Of a stretch of DNA of 64,000 bases, positions 36,701 through 48,876 are shown in pieces. Each line of letters begins with the position of its first letter. Positions within the stretch are counted from its first letter, which is position 1. A program made the position numbers and the translations under genes. The notes below the pieces were generated by a model that ran no database searches, was not told where the DNA came from, and saw only the letters and a program-made list of their open reading frames with translations. This DNA comes from Anisus vortex (lineage: Eukaryota; Mollusca; Gastropoda; Planorbidae): assembly GCA_949126835.1 (NCBI GenBank), contig OX421506.1, forward strand, positions 13,984,284 through 14,048,283, written 5' to 3'.

Positions 36701-39700
36701 AAAGGCTTGTATGTTGTTTACATCATTATGCCCTGGATTTAATAGCTGAAAGGCTTGTATGTTGTTTACATCATTATGCCCTGGATTTAATATCTGAAAG
36801 GCTTGTATGTTGTTTACATCATTATGCCCTGGATTTAATAGCTGAAAGGCTTGTATGTTGTTTACATCATTATGCCCTGAATTTAATATCTGAAAGGCTT
36901 GTATGTTGTTTACATCATTATGCCCTGGATTTAATAGCTGAAAGGCTTGTATGTTGTTTACATCATTATGCCCTGGATTTAATATCTGAAAGGCTTGTAT
37001 GTTGTTTACATCATTATGCCCTGGATTTAATATCTGAAAGGCTTGTATGTTGTTTACATCATTATGCCCTGGATTTAATATCTGAAAGCTTGTATGTTGT
37101 TTACATCATTATGCCCTGGATTTAATAGCTGAAAGGCTTGTATGTTGTTTACATCATTATGCCCTGGATTTAATATCTGAAAGGCTTGTATGTTGTTTAC
37201 ATCATTATGCCCTGGATTTAATAGCTGAAAGGCTTGTATGTTGTTTACATCATTATGCCCTGGATCTAATAGCTGAAAGGCTTGTATGTTGTTTTTTTTT
37301 TTTTACATTTTAGACTACATAAAATATAAAAGTAGATCTAATAGTGTTTTTTTTTGCTTCACTTTTTAAATGTTTATTTTAGTGTATAATGTTTATTTTT
37401 GTAGGAATCATCAAATTTACAGAGTTTAAACGACAGAAAGTCACAAGGACTGCCTGTAAAGTTACCTATACCAGGGGTAAATAATGTGATAGCTGTTGCA
37501 TCTGGAAAAGGCGGAGTAGGCAAATCTACAATTTCAGGTAACATTGTCAGATCACATTTAGAAGTCTTTACCATCCAACCCCAAGCTATAAGATTTGAGA
37601 AAAGTTAGACAGAAAGCTTTAAAAGACCAACCAGTTTTTCTTAAAGTGATGAGATTTGGAATAGCCTCATACGGTAGTGACGTTTTGCAGGGGAACAATA
37701 TAAACAAAGCATTAGACCTATATTTTACCATTTTGTTAAAAAATAAGATCCAGGTAAAAATTCTAAATGCGTGGCAATAGATTCAAATCTAGTAATGAGG
37801 CCATGTTGCTTTGTTGCTTGAAATTAAACTTCTCATGATTTGGATTCCTCTTCCCCCCCAAAAAAAAAACAACAACAAACAACAACAAATACTGAATATA
37901 CTATATAACAGATACTGAATACACTATATAACAGATACTGAATATACTATATAACAGATACTGAATACACTCTATAACAGATACTGAATATACTATATAA
38001 CAGATACTGAATACACTATATAACAAATACTGAATATACTATATAACAGATACTGAATACACTATATAACAGATACTGAATATACTATATAACAGATACT
38101 GAATACACTATATAACAGATACTGAATATACTATATAACAGATACTGAATACACTATATAACAGATACTGAATATACTATATAACAGATACTGAATACAC
38201 TATATAACAGACACTGAATACACTATATAACAGATACTGAACACACTATATAACATATACTGAATACACTAGATAACAGATACTGAATCATATCATATAT
38301 ATATATAAATCTCAAAAGGAATATGTATGTATGTGGCTGGCTGGCTGGCTGGCTGGCTGGGTATGTACATACCGCATAATCTTTTTAAATACTGGACATA
38401 AAAACGTGAAATTTGCTACAAATATTCTTTGCGTTACGGCGGTGAACACTGTCAAGGTTTTAAAAAAATTAAAAAGACCGCAGTGGTCAGTTTGGTCAAA
38501 AAACGCGAATAAAACGACATATTTTGGGTTCATGTTGAATTTGCCGTTCCAACTTTTTATAGTTTTTCGTCACAAAGTTAGAAAAAAAAAGGATGCGCTG
38601 AGATTATTTTTATGACGTCATCAATCTTTGCGCATGGATTTTATAGCAATGAAGGGACATTTTTCATTCATGTTTAAATTGACGTCATCAAACTATGTGC
38701 ATGGATTTTATTATCTCAACTCAATGACGGGAACAAATTTTCTTCATGTTTAAATTGTCTACGTGCCGTAAACAACATAAATTCTTTACACTACCAATAC
38801 TGTAGTTGATTTTCTTAATCTATCACTACTTTAATACTTTACACTGTGAATACATGACTTAAAGCTAATTAATAATTTAAAACTTTACAAACATAGGACA
38901 AAGCAAATAGATTTAGCATTTTTTTTCTGTTTCGGGAAGTAATACCGACGCCTTACTAAGCTTATTTAAACGCAGTGGTCCTGGTTACACTCTATATTTA
39001 AGCTTATAATTATATGGCGTCATCAAATTTTGCGTATTTATGCGTTTAAGAAGGGAACAAAATTTTGTTTTAATTTGCGTCGTAATTTGTAGAATGCAAT
39101 ATTTAAATGGTTTAAGTAAAAAAATTAAGTTACCGGAAAATACTTTATCCCCGCTTAAGACAATTGCTTATAACTCCATGGGTTATTTTATCCAGTTCCG
39201 AGAACTGGGCACCTTTAGGCTTATCGCCTTGGTAACGGCGATTGTTTAAATTACCGGGCAATGTTTAAATTACCGGGCAATGTTTATAATACCAGGCAAT
39301 GTTTAAATTACCGGGCAATGTTTAAATTACCGGGCAATGTTTATAATACCGGACAATGTTTAAATTACCGGGCAATGTTTAAATTACCGGGCAATGTTTA
39401 TAATACTGGGCAATGTTTATAATACCGGGCAATGTTTAAATTACCGGGCAATGTTTAAATTACCGGGCAATGTTTATAATACCGGGCAATGTTTATAATA
39501 CCGGGCAATGTTTAAATTACCGGGCAATGTTTAAATTACCGGGCAATGTTTATAATACCGGGCAATGTTTATAATACCGGGCAATGTTTAAATTACCGGG
39601 CAATGTTTATAATACCGGGCAATGTTTATAATACCGGGCAATGTTTAAATTACCGGGCAATGTTTAAATTACCGGGCAATGTTTATAATACCGGGCAATG

Positions 39701-42700
39701 TTTATAATACCGGGCAATGTTTAAATTACCGGGCAATGTTTAAATTACCGGGCAATGTTTATAATACCGGGCAATGTTTATAATACCGGGCAATGTTTAA
39801 ATTACCGGGCAATGTTTAAATTACCGGGCAATGTTTATAATACTGGGCAATGTTTATAATACCGGGCAATGTTTAAATTACCGGGCAATGTTTAAATTAC
39901 CAGGCAATGTTTAAATTACCGGGCAATGTTTAATTTGCCGGGCAATGTTCAAATTGCCGGAACTAAATTTTTAAAGTTTTAATTCGTGTCGTATACGTTT
40001 TATAAACATTATTTCATAAGGGTTTCATTTGTTATTGTTTTACATGTTGAATAGAAAAATTAATTCTAAGTTTGCTTCCAAAGCAACAATAAATAAATAA
40101 ATAGCAAAAAAACAAAAACAACACAACATAGGTCTGCGACTTAATGTTTGTCGTAAAAAAAATATATCAAACAATCATTAAAAAAAAAAAAAGTAGTGTC
40201 GAATGTTCTTAATCAATGAATAGAACAAAATATATTCATGTTTTAATTTGCGTCGTAATTTATAGCGGGCAATTTTGTAATTGTTATAATGGGTGATGAG
40301 TAATGATTTTAACGGGTAATTCATGTTGTAGCGGGCAAATAAAAAATTACCTCACGTTTAAATTCGTGTCGTAGGTCATGCGGGCAATCTCATTATAACT
40401 GCCTGAGTAGTTAGAGTGTATGTAAACATAACTTTTAGCCGGTTCGGAGGACCGGGCACATAACGGCTTGTATATATATAAATCTCAAAAGGAATATGTA
40501 TGTATGTACATACCGCATAATCTTTTTAAATACTGGACATAAAAACATGAAATTTGCTACAAATATTCTTTGCGTTACGGCGGTGAACACTGTCAAGGTT
40601 TAAAAAAAATTAAAATGACCGCAGTGGTCAGTTTGGTCAAAAAACGCGAATAAAACACATCTTTTGATTCACATTGACTTTGCCAGTACAACTTTTTATA
40701 GTTTTTCGTCACTAAGTTAGAAAAAAAAATGCGCTGAGATTATTTTTATGACGTCATCAATCTTTGCGCATGGATTTTATAGCAATGAAGGGACATTTTT
40801 CATTCATGTTTAAATTGACGTCATCAAACTATGTGCATGGATTTTATTATCTCAACTCAATGACGGGAACAAATTTTCTTCATGTTTAAATTGTCTACGT
40901 GCCGTAAACAACATAAATTCTTTACACTAACAATACTGTAGTTGATTTTCTTAATCTATCACTACTTTAATACTTTACACTGTGAATACATGACTTAAAG
41001 CTAATTAATAATTTAAAACTTTACAAACATAGGACAAAGCAAATAGATTTAGCATTTTTTTTCTGTTTCGGGAAGTAATACCGACGCCTTACTAAGCTTA
41101 TTTAAAAGCAGTGGTCCTGGTTACACTCTATATTTAAGCGTTGCGTATTTATGCGTTTTACAAGGGGTCAAAATTAACGGGCAATGGTTATATTACCGGG
41201 CAATGTTTATATTACCGGGCAATAATTATAATACCGGGCAATGTTTATATTACTTTACTGATCAATGTATATATTACCGGGCAAAGTGTATAGGCATATT
41301 TTGGCTTATACCTTTGGTAACGGCCATTGTTTAATTTACCGGGCAATGTTTATATAAATGGGCAATGTTTAAATTACCGGGCAATGTTTATATTACCGGG
41401 CAATGTTTATATTAAAGGGCGATGTTTAAATTGCCGGGCAATGTTTACATTACCGGGCAATGTTTATATTACCGGGCAATGTTTAAATTGCCGGGCAATG
41501 TTTATGTTACCGGGCAATGCTTATATTACCGGGCAAAGTTTATAGGCACCTTTAGGCTTATACCCTTGGTAACGGCCATTGTTTAAATTACCGGGCAATG
41601 TTTATATTACCGGGCAATGTTTAAATTACCGGGCAATGTTTATATTACCGGGCAATGTTTATATTAACGGGCAGTGTTTATATTACCGGGCGATGTTTAA
41701 ATTGCCGGGCGATGTTTAAATTGCCGGGCAATGTTTATATTAACGGGCAATGTTTATATTACCGGGCAATGTTTAAATTGCCGGGCAATGTTTATATTAC
41801 CGGGCGATGTTTAAATTGCCGGGCAATGTTTATATTACCAGGCAATGTTTAAATTTCCGGGCTATGTTTAAATTACCGGGCAATGTTTAAATTGCCGGAA
41901 CTAACTTTTTTTAAAAAAAACATACTACTTTATGTATGTTGCAAAACCAAAACTAAAAAACTATAATGTGTCAAGCATATTTTAAAAAAAGCCCGTTCGA
42001 AGAGACGGGCACATATCAGCTAGTACACTATATAACAGATACTGAATACACTATATAACAGATACTGAACACACTATATAACAGATACTGAATACACTAT
42101 ATTACAGATACTAAAACCACTATATTACAGATACTATATACTACTGAAATAACTCAACTTTGATAAAAAGCTCTTCACTTAGTCTTTAAATTTGTATTGG
42201 TCATTGGTATTATTTTAGTTAGTTTGGGAGAAAAATATAAACATAAAGTTAGTAGTTTTAGTTGGTTTGAACTAATTTTGTGGATTTTGTTTTTAACAGT
42301 CTCAGTCAGTTTACTTCTTACTTCTGATGGCATTGTTGAACTATTTATCTGAATGAAATCTTCTCTTCACAGTAAATTTGGCTCTTGCTTTGGCACATTA
42401 CAGAGTAAGTTCTACTATATTTTTAATTTTAGCTTTATCTCTACTAATAAAAATAATAATAATGGTAATTTATATAGCGCTTCTATCCGTGCTATTAAAT
42501 TTAGCATGCTCAGTGTGCTCTTGGAATAAATTGCAATGGCAGTTGTATTGGTATGTAAGGCACACAGACACTAGCCAAAGAGAAAGGTCTTTAAGCTCTT
42601 TTTAAAAGACTATTGTCTGAGGCAAGCTGTTCCATGTAGAAGGCGCCACAGATTCAAATGAGCGCACTCCAAGGTACTTCTTTTTGTGTCCAGCCACACT

Positions 42701-45700
42701 GAATAATACAGTAATACATACTTATTAATGCAGAATAAAACTGACGTAAATATTTCAAATGTTGGACTCTAAAAAGTGCTAATATGAACTGTATGTAGTA
42801 TGAAAGTCTGAAGATTTAGCAATACAATAACGTTGTGTATGTTGACTGAATTCCATTTTATAAAGACTTCTCTACTTATTACCAAAAATGAAACTTTATT
42901 ATTTAAAAGACTTATAATGTAATAAAAAACATAGTACTAAATTCCCTAGCAAAAACTTTATAAACAAATTGTTTAGCTTTACATTTTGATCTTGGAAATT
43001 ACACATTATTTGGTAGTCTTATATATAAAAGTAAATGACACATACTTATCAGTTACAAAACCTTTTAAAAAAAGTGTTAGTAAAATGTACACAATATATT
43101 GAACTGGCTGTAACAAAGGTGGTAATTGTTGTATCTAGGAAAGGTTACTATGAATTAGGATTAATATTTTTGATGCTATTTTATATCTAACTATAAAAGA
43201 AATTAAGCTTTACTTCTCATTTTAAACTTATTTCAAAAATAAAAAAGCACATAAACTATTAATGAGTGATTTTGATCATATTTGATGATTCTTCATCTAA
43301 GTTGAATCTATATCTAGAGCTTTAGACATATTGAATATCACAACATTATATAGCTATAACATCACTAATGAAAAATAAAAAAAACCCATGTTCTCTAGTT
43401 GTGAACTTCCTGAAATATTATTTTCTAACAAGAGCTTATTTAGCTTTATAGAGTATGAGCATCTTTGTAAATAAATTGTGACCCTCTGTTATAGTAGAGA
43501 ATATTCTATTTACTTCTATTAATCCTTGTTTATTTTTTTTAAACATAAAATGTTTCTAATCTGTTAGGCTAAAAAGGTGGGTCTTTTAGATGCAGATATT
43601 TTTGGACCATCAGTACCAACTTTAATGAGTTTGTCAGGACACCCAGAGGTGAATCACCGTAAGTAGATTCTTATTTTAGTAAACTGATGTGAACAACCCT
43701 TTACTACTTAAAAAAAAATTATTAAAAAATACAATAGTTATATGGCTCTAAAAGTTTTATTATCATTCTACTATACATACTTCATAACAAACTCTAATTA
43801 TTTAAACTATTTTAAGAATGGTAAAATAATTTTAAACTTTATTGTAAACAACAGATAAACACGTAGCATTGAACATTATATGTTTCTACCCACTTTTCCC
43901 TCCCATAAGTAGCAAGTGCCCCTTTTAGAATATGATAAAATTGAATGAGCAAAGAATCAGCAAGTTAATGTGTGTACCAATTTTACATGTCCGTCTAGCT
44001 GCAGGGTTTTAGTATTTACATTCTAAAGGTACTAATTCATTTTTTTTATGTAGGGTGTCCATGAATCTCTCTTAGGCTAAATGGTTATCTCACATTTGTT
44101 GGGGAGAGTAAAGGCAGCTGGGCGTTGTTCTGTTTTACAATAATTTTCTTTATTATTTATAAAGATCTACCGGAATCATAAAATATACTGATAGTCTGGT
44201 TGTCATCTGTCTTGCATTAGGGAGTCAAATCACAGAGTAATCTGCAATCAATAATGTCTGAACCCTAATCTGAATATCATTTTTTTTCACTAATGAGAAG
44301 GTTATATTTAATTATTGCTGACATCTAAAATGGTAGACACTTTTTAACTAGCCCAACGAAGTAAAACTTGAGAAATATTGTTTTTTGTTTTATCTTTTTA
44401 CTTTTTAAAAGAATTGATTGAGATTTAACATTTTTAAAAGATTTTTTGGAAATTAGAAAATACAAACTAACAAACAATTCTTCAATATCATATTAAAAAA
44501 AATGAAATAATCAAATAATAGGTTTAATAATATTATGTAAATATGATATAATTAATACAGATTTGTTTTTGTTTTCAGAAAACTTAATGTTGCCTTTGAT
44601 GAACTATGGTATTAAATGGTAGGCCCATAATTACTTATAATGCTATACATATATAAAGTAGATTGTGTGTTTGGTTTCTGATTCCCATTGGTTAATTGCC
44701 TTATTGCCTCATATTATTTTACATTTTCGATCTAGCTTTCTCCATATGTCCTCCCTAGCTGAGTGGTTAGCGGCCCGAACTGCCATGCGGGTGATCTAGG
44801 TTTTAATCCCCACTGAAACTTTTTTTCTCTTTTTCTGTAATAGCATTAGGCAGGTTACTTTATAAATTTTCTATTAATATTACTTTTCTTTTAAAGATTG
44901 TATAGAATTAAAGTCAAAGCTTTCCTAATATGTTTTCAGGAAGTAAAATCTAATAAATATATTTTAGACGTATGCATAAGGGAGACAATTGTTCGATTCC
45001 CCCAGGACTTAAAGCTTTCCTAAAAAGTTTTCAGTAAGTTAAATTGAATAATTATATTTTAGACATACGGGTGTTTGACTCTCAGTCAGGGATAGCCCTA
45101 ACTTTTTTTTAAAATCAAAAGACATGCCTATTTTTAACCTGATTACAATATTTATTTTAAATTACCGGTATAATTGTTTTCAGTAAATAATTATTAATTA
45201 TATATTTAAAAAATTATTACAGCTTTCTGTTCATTGTAGTTTATAAAATTCTCATCTGTATATAGGTATAAGCCTATGTAATTCCCCCCCCCCCCCCCCC
45301 CCCCCCGGGCAACACTGGGCAATTTGGCTTGTTATTTATAATGCTAACAGTTTGCAAAGGTCTGTCGATATACAATTAATTCTAAAAAATAATTAAAAAA
45401 TAGCTTACTTAAATTTACTATATTTCCAAATACAGCATGTCTATGGGATTTTTAGTTGATAAAAATTCAGCAGTTGTATGGCGAGGCCTTATGGTTATGT
45501 CAGCAATTCAAAAACTTTTGCGTAATGTAAGTAGGCTATACATTTTTTTTTGTGAATTTTTTTAGTCACTATTATGGGTTTGTACAGTTTGAAGCGCAGC
45601 AGTTGTACAATATAAAATATTAATTGATGACAGCACCATTGTAATGTATTTATCAATTAAAAAAAAATAATTTTCTGTATATGTTCAAATGAGCACAAGG

Positions 45701-48700
45701 CAAAACATCAGTAAAATAAACATAATTTTGTAATGCATTTGAGAAGATAAGAGGATACATATAGTAAACGCTCTCATAGAACATTCCTATCCTAGGTTTA
45801 TTCAGAGTTTCCTATAATTGAATCAATTAGTATTTGTAATGCTCACATTGATGTAATTCTAACCACCTTGATTGACTGCAGGTATTGTGGGGGCCATTAG
45901 ACTACTTGATTATCGATATGCCACCAGGTACTGGTGATGTTCAGCTTTCAATTACCCAAAACATACCTGTCTCAGGTTAGTCTTTTAGTAAGAATCAAGG
46001 CAGTTGGTAGCACTGTTTAATTACTGACGTTCTCTATGACTCCCAGTTGACATTGCTAACATTACACTGTTATTTGAAAGTAATTACTTACTCTCCTTTC
46101 CTTAAGTTTACTTTTGGTTTGCAAGCTTTGATTTGTTTTTATTAAAGCAAAGACTTTAATAAGATGGGCCGCTAGCTTTAATATTTCTTCTATTTGATGA
46201 CTAGTCTGACTTCTTTTCGGAATTCACGATTATTTTTGGTACTGACAAAGACTTTTTTTGGTACTGTACACATCCATTTTATTTAATCTGTTTAAATTTC
46301 TCCATGGAAAATTAAGATTAGGACAGCTTTATTGGTTGTGCACGGAAAAAAAAGAAAACATGAGCTCTAAAAAAAGAGCCAGCGTGCACCTTATTATAGT
46401 CTTTGATTAAAGAAACAAGAAAGTTAGCTTAAAGTTTTACATTCATGAATTTTTTATATTTTTGTTTTATTTTAGCTGTTTGAAAATTGTTTCTTTTTTT
46501 TCTGTTAGGTTCTATAGTTGTTACAACTCCACAAGATCTTGCATTAATAGATGCTAGGAGGGCGGTAGATATGTTTAGACAAGTGAATGTACCTAATTTA
46601 GGAATCATTGAGAATATGAGTGTTTTCATCTGTCCAAAATGTCACCACCATGAACATATATTTGGTCAAGAAGGTGGACAGTCAATAGCAAAGGAAATAG
46701 GATCTGAAATTTTAGGTAGTTAATGTTACAAACATTCAGTCAATGAAAAAAACTGTTTCTTTTCATAAAAACATAATAATTGTAAGTTTTTTTACATTCT
46801 CTTAAAATATTTCTTTTATTTTGTTCTTAATAAAAATAATAATTTGTACTTGAATAAATTACAATTTCAGGCTCTATTCCCCTTGTAACCAACTTATGTT
46901 CATCGTCTGATGATGGACAACCCATAGTAATCTCCCGACCAGATGATCCAGTTGTGAGTAACATAATACAAATGGTTTTAATAATTATTTTTGGGTTAGT
47001 TATATTTAGTCCGTTCTTGTTCACAAAAGAAAGAGGGACAAATTTTAAGTTTGAACTAGACATGAAACAAGAAAAAGTATGGAATGTTTACATTCATTTT
47101 AAAATGTTACAGTTTTGAAACTAGGTTATTTGTAAATCTTTCCACCTAAGTTGAAAAATGTAATTTCACCATGCCACTGAAAAAAATAACAGGTTCTTTT
47201 CATGTCAATTTGGAGGGTGTCCCTGAATCAGTATCAGATATGTTGTGAAAAAATATAATTGGCTACCCTCTGATCTATAAAAAAGAATGGATTAGGCCTG
47301 GAAACAATAGTCTTGATGCAAAAAGCCAATACACTTTCACTTATCTATAAGATTATATTTCCTAAACACTGACCTATAATCCTATAAACTTACATTTCAA
47401 GTGACTTCCTTTTTTATTGAATAGATTTGTTCTAATTGTAGGTGGTCTATTCTTATTATTAGCTTTTATGGATAAGTTACTTGAGTAAACTGTGTATACA
47501 ATTTTAGCTTCCCTTACCCTCACTTTACTACTTTACATATACATTATACATATTATCTATTTTTTTTATAGATCAGTGGGCTTACCCACCAGAAACCCAG
47601 TGATACTGTCATAAAAATTTCCCTTTGAAAATGTTCGTCTCTCTCTCCCCCTTTATAGTATTTGCTTAGCACTTGCCCCCCTACTTTCCTATAATTTATA
47701 GGTGTTTACCATGATGTCTAATCAATTTATGTTGTGTTGAGTGTTGTCACAAATGTGAGGTTAGATTTATTGTATCCCCCCCCCCCCCTTTCCTTTGTTG
47801 CCAACTCATCAATTCACTAAATTTCCAGCCACTGCAGCTTTGTTGATATAAGATAAAGAGTTTATCCGGGCTGTCGCTAGTGACACACTAGTCTATAACC
47901 AAATCTGCTGTGGCAATACAGATGACACATCCATTAAGACTATTATTCGCTTCTTAAAATACATTTTGGCCACTAATATACATAAAATAATGCAAATATT
48001 TGCTTGAAAAAGAAAGCCAAGGTAAAAAGGCAAGGTCCTCATATAAAAAACCAATATCCCAAGTGTAAATTGAAAAAGCCAAGATATTGGGGGGAGGGGG
48101 AATCAAGGAGTAGTACTATTGGCTGTGTTGGTTAACAATGGGCTGTGTTGGTTTATAATGGGCTGTGTTGGTTTACAATTGGCTGTGTTGGTTTACAATT
48201 GGCTGAGCTGGTTAACAATGGGCTGTGTTGGTTTACAATTGGCTGGGTTGGTTTACAATGGGCTGTGTTGATTTATAATTGGCTGTGTTGGTTAACAATT
48301 GGCTGTGTTGGTTAACAATGTTCTGTGTTGGTTAACAATGGGCTGTGTTGGTTTAAAATTGGCTGGGTTGGTTTACAATTGGCTGTGTTGGTTAACAATG
48401 GGCTGTGTTGGTTAACAATAGGCTGTGTTGGTTAACAATGTTCTGTGTTGGTTTACAATTGGCTGGGCTTGTTTGTAAGAATTGGCTGGGTTGGTTTACC
48501 TAGTAGAAAATAGCTTTCACTTTCACCAACTAAATAATCTTGATACTGGCAGTTGTAAATTTTTCTACTTTTCGTATTTCTGTGGCAATAATAAGCATAT
48601 TAAAAATAGAAATAGTTCTTAACAAAACCAATATTCATACAATTCAATTTTATTTTTGTTGTTGTTTAATATATATATTATATATATTTAAAAAAATCAA

Positions 48701-48830
48701 CTAATTTTAGTTATAAAAAAATGTAAATTGTTAAGTAATTTGCACATTTTTGATAATGCATTGAATATTTTTTTTTCAGAGCCTTATTTTTAAAACAATA
48801 GCTGACAAAGTAATCTCCAAGCTGCCATAA
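30743..48830 (+). CDS. NUBPL: NUBPL, mitochondrial iron-sulfur protein (complete)
   Basis: NUBPL (Ind1) is a mitochondrial Mrp/NBP35-type P-loop ATPase that helps deliver [4Fe-4S] clusters to respiratory complex I. Exons: 30743-30880, 37405-37537, 42373-42404, 43568-43658, 44579-44618, 45436-45526, 45882-45975, 46509-46715, 46871-46953 and 48780-48830. The 960 nt give 319 residues plus TAA, equal to human NUBPL. Exon 1 begins [10 protein letters not shown] and is rich in Arg/Lys with almost no acidic residues over 46 codons, as a mitochondrial presequence should be. The deviant Walker [10 protein letters not shown] is at about 80-88, [13 protein letters not shown] at about 105, [10 protein letters not shown] in exon 7, and the cluster-binding CPKC at about 248-251. 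Introns 1 and 2 (6.5 and 4.8 kb) are full of repeats; exon 3 is only 32 nt. No TATA box was seen. Exon 1 is the least certain exon, but phase and length fit exactly. Confidence 0.93.
31854..33662 (-). pseudogene. LINE reverse transcriptase, interrupted by one stop
   Basis: The frame runs from an ATG at 33662 to a TGA at 32148-32150 (504 codons) and continues in the same frame to a stop at 31854. The frame is also open upstream of the ATG, up to the shift near 33810. [12 protein letters not shown] (about 239-250) is RT motif [15 protein letters not shown] motif B and EFADDLAIL motif C (FADD about 342-345). After the [14 protein letters not shown] and [13 protein letters not shown] form the usual C-terminal region. 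A single base substitution could account for the TGA, so the copy is young but probably inactive. Confidence 0.85.
33737..34873 (-). pseudogene. LINE apurinic-type endonuclease region, frame-shifted from its RT
   Basis: The 378-codon frame starts with ATG at 34873. [20 protein letters not shown] and [14 protein letters not shown] are the N-terminal endonuclease motifs; [13 protein letters not shown] and [13 protein letters not shown] are the later catalytic blocks (Asn and the SDH motif). This is the endonuclease-exonuclease-phosphatase fold also found in craniofacial development protein 2. The last about 20 residues are out of frame; read in the neighbouring frame, the coding sense runs on into the RT. 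One indel near 33810 therefore splits what was one polyprotein. Confidence 0.82.
35556..36013 (+). mobile_element. Helitron-ended repeat with tRNA-like module, copy 2 (longest)
   Basis: It contains CCCATTGGTCAATTTGAAAA, a tRNA-Gly-like block at about 35699-35765 (A-box-like TATCTCAGTGG, anticodon arm CTGCTATGCGG), a TTTTTTACCCGATTACAATA block and the 3' end CACCCGGGCAACGCCGGGCA then ATGTAGCTTG before T. The 3' stem CCCGG-GCAACG-CCGGG and the CTTG end resemble elements A and B. The left limit is approximate. Confidence 0.72.
36577..37293. repeat. 48-bp minisatellite, about 15 copies
   Basis: The unit begins CATCATTATGCCCTGGATTT and ends GGCTTGTATGTTGTTTA. Most variation is one site, AATATCTG versus AATAGCTG, which partly alternates, suggesting a 96-bp dimer. 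It ends about 110 bp before NUBPL exon 2. Confidence 0.95.
37889..38287. repeat. 23-bp minisatellite, left part
   Basis: The unit is AACAGATACTGAATACACTA plus TAT; TACACTA and TATACTA alternate, giving a 46-bp dimer. The array is broken at 38287/38288 by the nested Helitron-like elements and resumes at 42024. Confidence 0.93.
38293..40470 (+). mobile_element. Helitron-like element B, nested in C
   Basis: B begins TCATATATAT at 38293 and ends CTTG at 40470, between A 38292 and T 40471. Removing it rejoins TCATA to TATATATATAAATCTC and recreates exactly the 21-nt start shared by A and B. B carries (GGCT)n, the GACGTCATCAA phrases, a long 19-bp minisatellite and the hairpin CCGGT-TCGGAGG-ACCGG followed by 11 nt and CTTG, as in A. 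It is 2178 bp versus 1744 bp for A, mainly through more minisatellite units. Confidence 0.82.
39238..39965. repeat. 19-bp minisatellite core of element B
   Basis: About 38 units of ACCGGGCAATGTTTAAATT / ACCGGGCAATGTTTATAAT, largely in an aabb order that makes a 76-bp higher-order repeat. Scattered single changes (ACCAGGC, ACTGGGC, ACCGGAC) occur. Confidence 0.93.
41160..41895. repeat. 19-bp minisatellite core of element C (diverged)
   Basis: Units of the ACCGGGCAATGTTTATATT type, with TTGCCGGGC and TAACGGGC variants. They fall in blocks separated by repeats of a GCTTATACCYTTGGTAACGG spacer (near 41304 and 41558). The paired order of A and B is lost. Confidence 0.85.
42024..42135. repeat. 23-bp minisatellite, right part
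   Basis: It continues the array at 37889-38287, beginning mid-unit with TACACTATATAACAG, which fits the unit broken on the left side. Confidence 0.9.
44054..44135 (+). mobile_element. SINE fragment (diverged)
   Basis: GTAGGGTGTCCATGAATCTC and AGAGTAAAGGCAGCTGGGCG match the body of the SINE at 20926. The head and the 3' part are not recognisable. It is in a NUBPL intron. Confidence 0.5.
44647..45331 (+). mobile_element. Helitron-ended repeat with tRNA-like module, copy 3
   Basis: It has TTCCCATTGGTTAATTG, a tRNA-like block at about 44755-44818 (TAGCTGAGTGGTTAGCGGC, CTGCCATGCGGG, a decayed B box GGTTTTAATCC) and the 3' end GGGCAACACTGGGCAATTTG then GCTTG. A run of 23 C at 45284-45306 replaces the short C-run of other copies. 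GACATACGGG and GACGTATGCATAAGG phrases in the middle suggest internal duplication. It is in a NUBPL intron. Confidence 0.68.
48121..48499. repeat. 20-bp minisatellite, about 19 copies
   Basis: The unit is GGCTGTGTTGGTTTACAATT with changes such as GTTAACAATG and TTCTGTG. It lies in the last NUBPL intron, 280 bp before the terminal exon. Confidence 0.93.
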
Positions 48831-48870
48831 TGAACTTGAACCAAAAATTATTGTTTTAATTTATAAATAG

Positions 48871-48876
48871 AATAAA
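48871..48876 (+). promoter_or_regulatory. candidate NUBPL poly(A) signal
   Basis: AATAAA occurs 41 nt after the NUBPL stop codon. It is the first canonical hexamer downstream. In such A+T-rich DNA the motif is frequent, so this is only a candidate. Confidence 0.45.

Larger units (their letters stand above)
38288..42023 (+). mobile_element. Helitron-like element C, split by element B
   Basis: C consists of 38288-38292 plus 40471-42023 (1558 bp). It sits between A (38287) and T (42024) of the 23-bp array: joining GATACTGAA to TACACTATA restores a normal unit, so this is a clean A^T insertion without target duplication. It begins TC and ends CTAG, fitting the Helitron CTRR rule, with the hairpin CCCGT-TCGAAGAG-ACGGG 10 nt before the end. 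The 5' half is nearly identical to A and B; the minisatellite core is more diverged and the 3' tip differs. No Rep/helicase is encoded. Confidence 0.82.

Noticed and set aside
41327..41852. Open frames of 72 and 65 codons with repeating LPGNVYI / NCRAMF peptides
   Set aside because: They are translations of the 19-bp minisatellite in element C; 19 is not a multiple of 3, so the frame cycles, and there is no sign of selection on a protein.
38288..42023. Reading elements B and C as one rolling-circle tandem dimer
   Set aside because: The 5-bp TCATA left of B plus the sequence right of B rebuilds the exact shared 21-nt start, so a nested A^T insertion explains every base; a dimer would leave TCATA unexplained.
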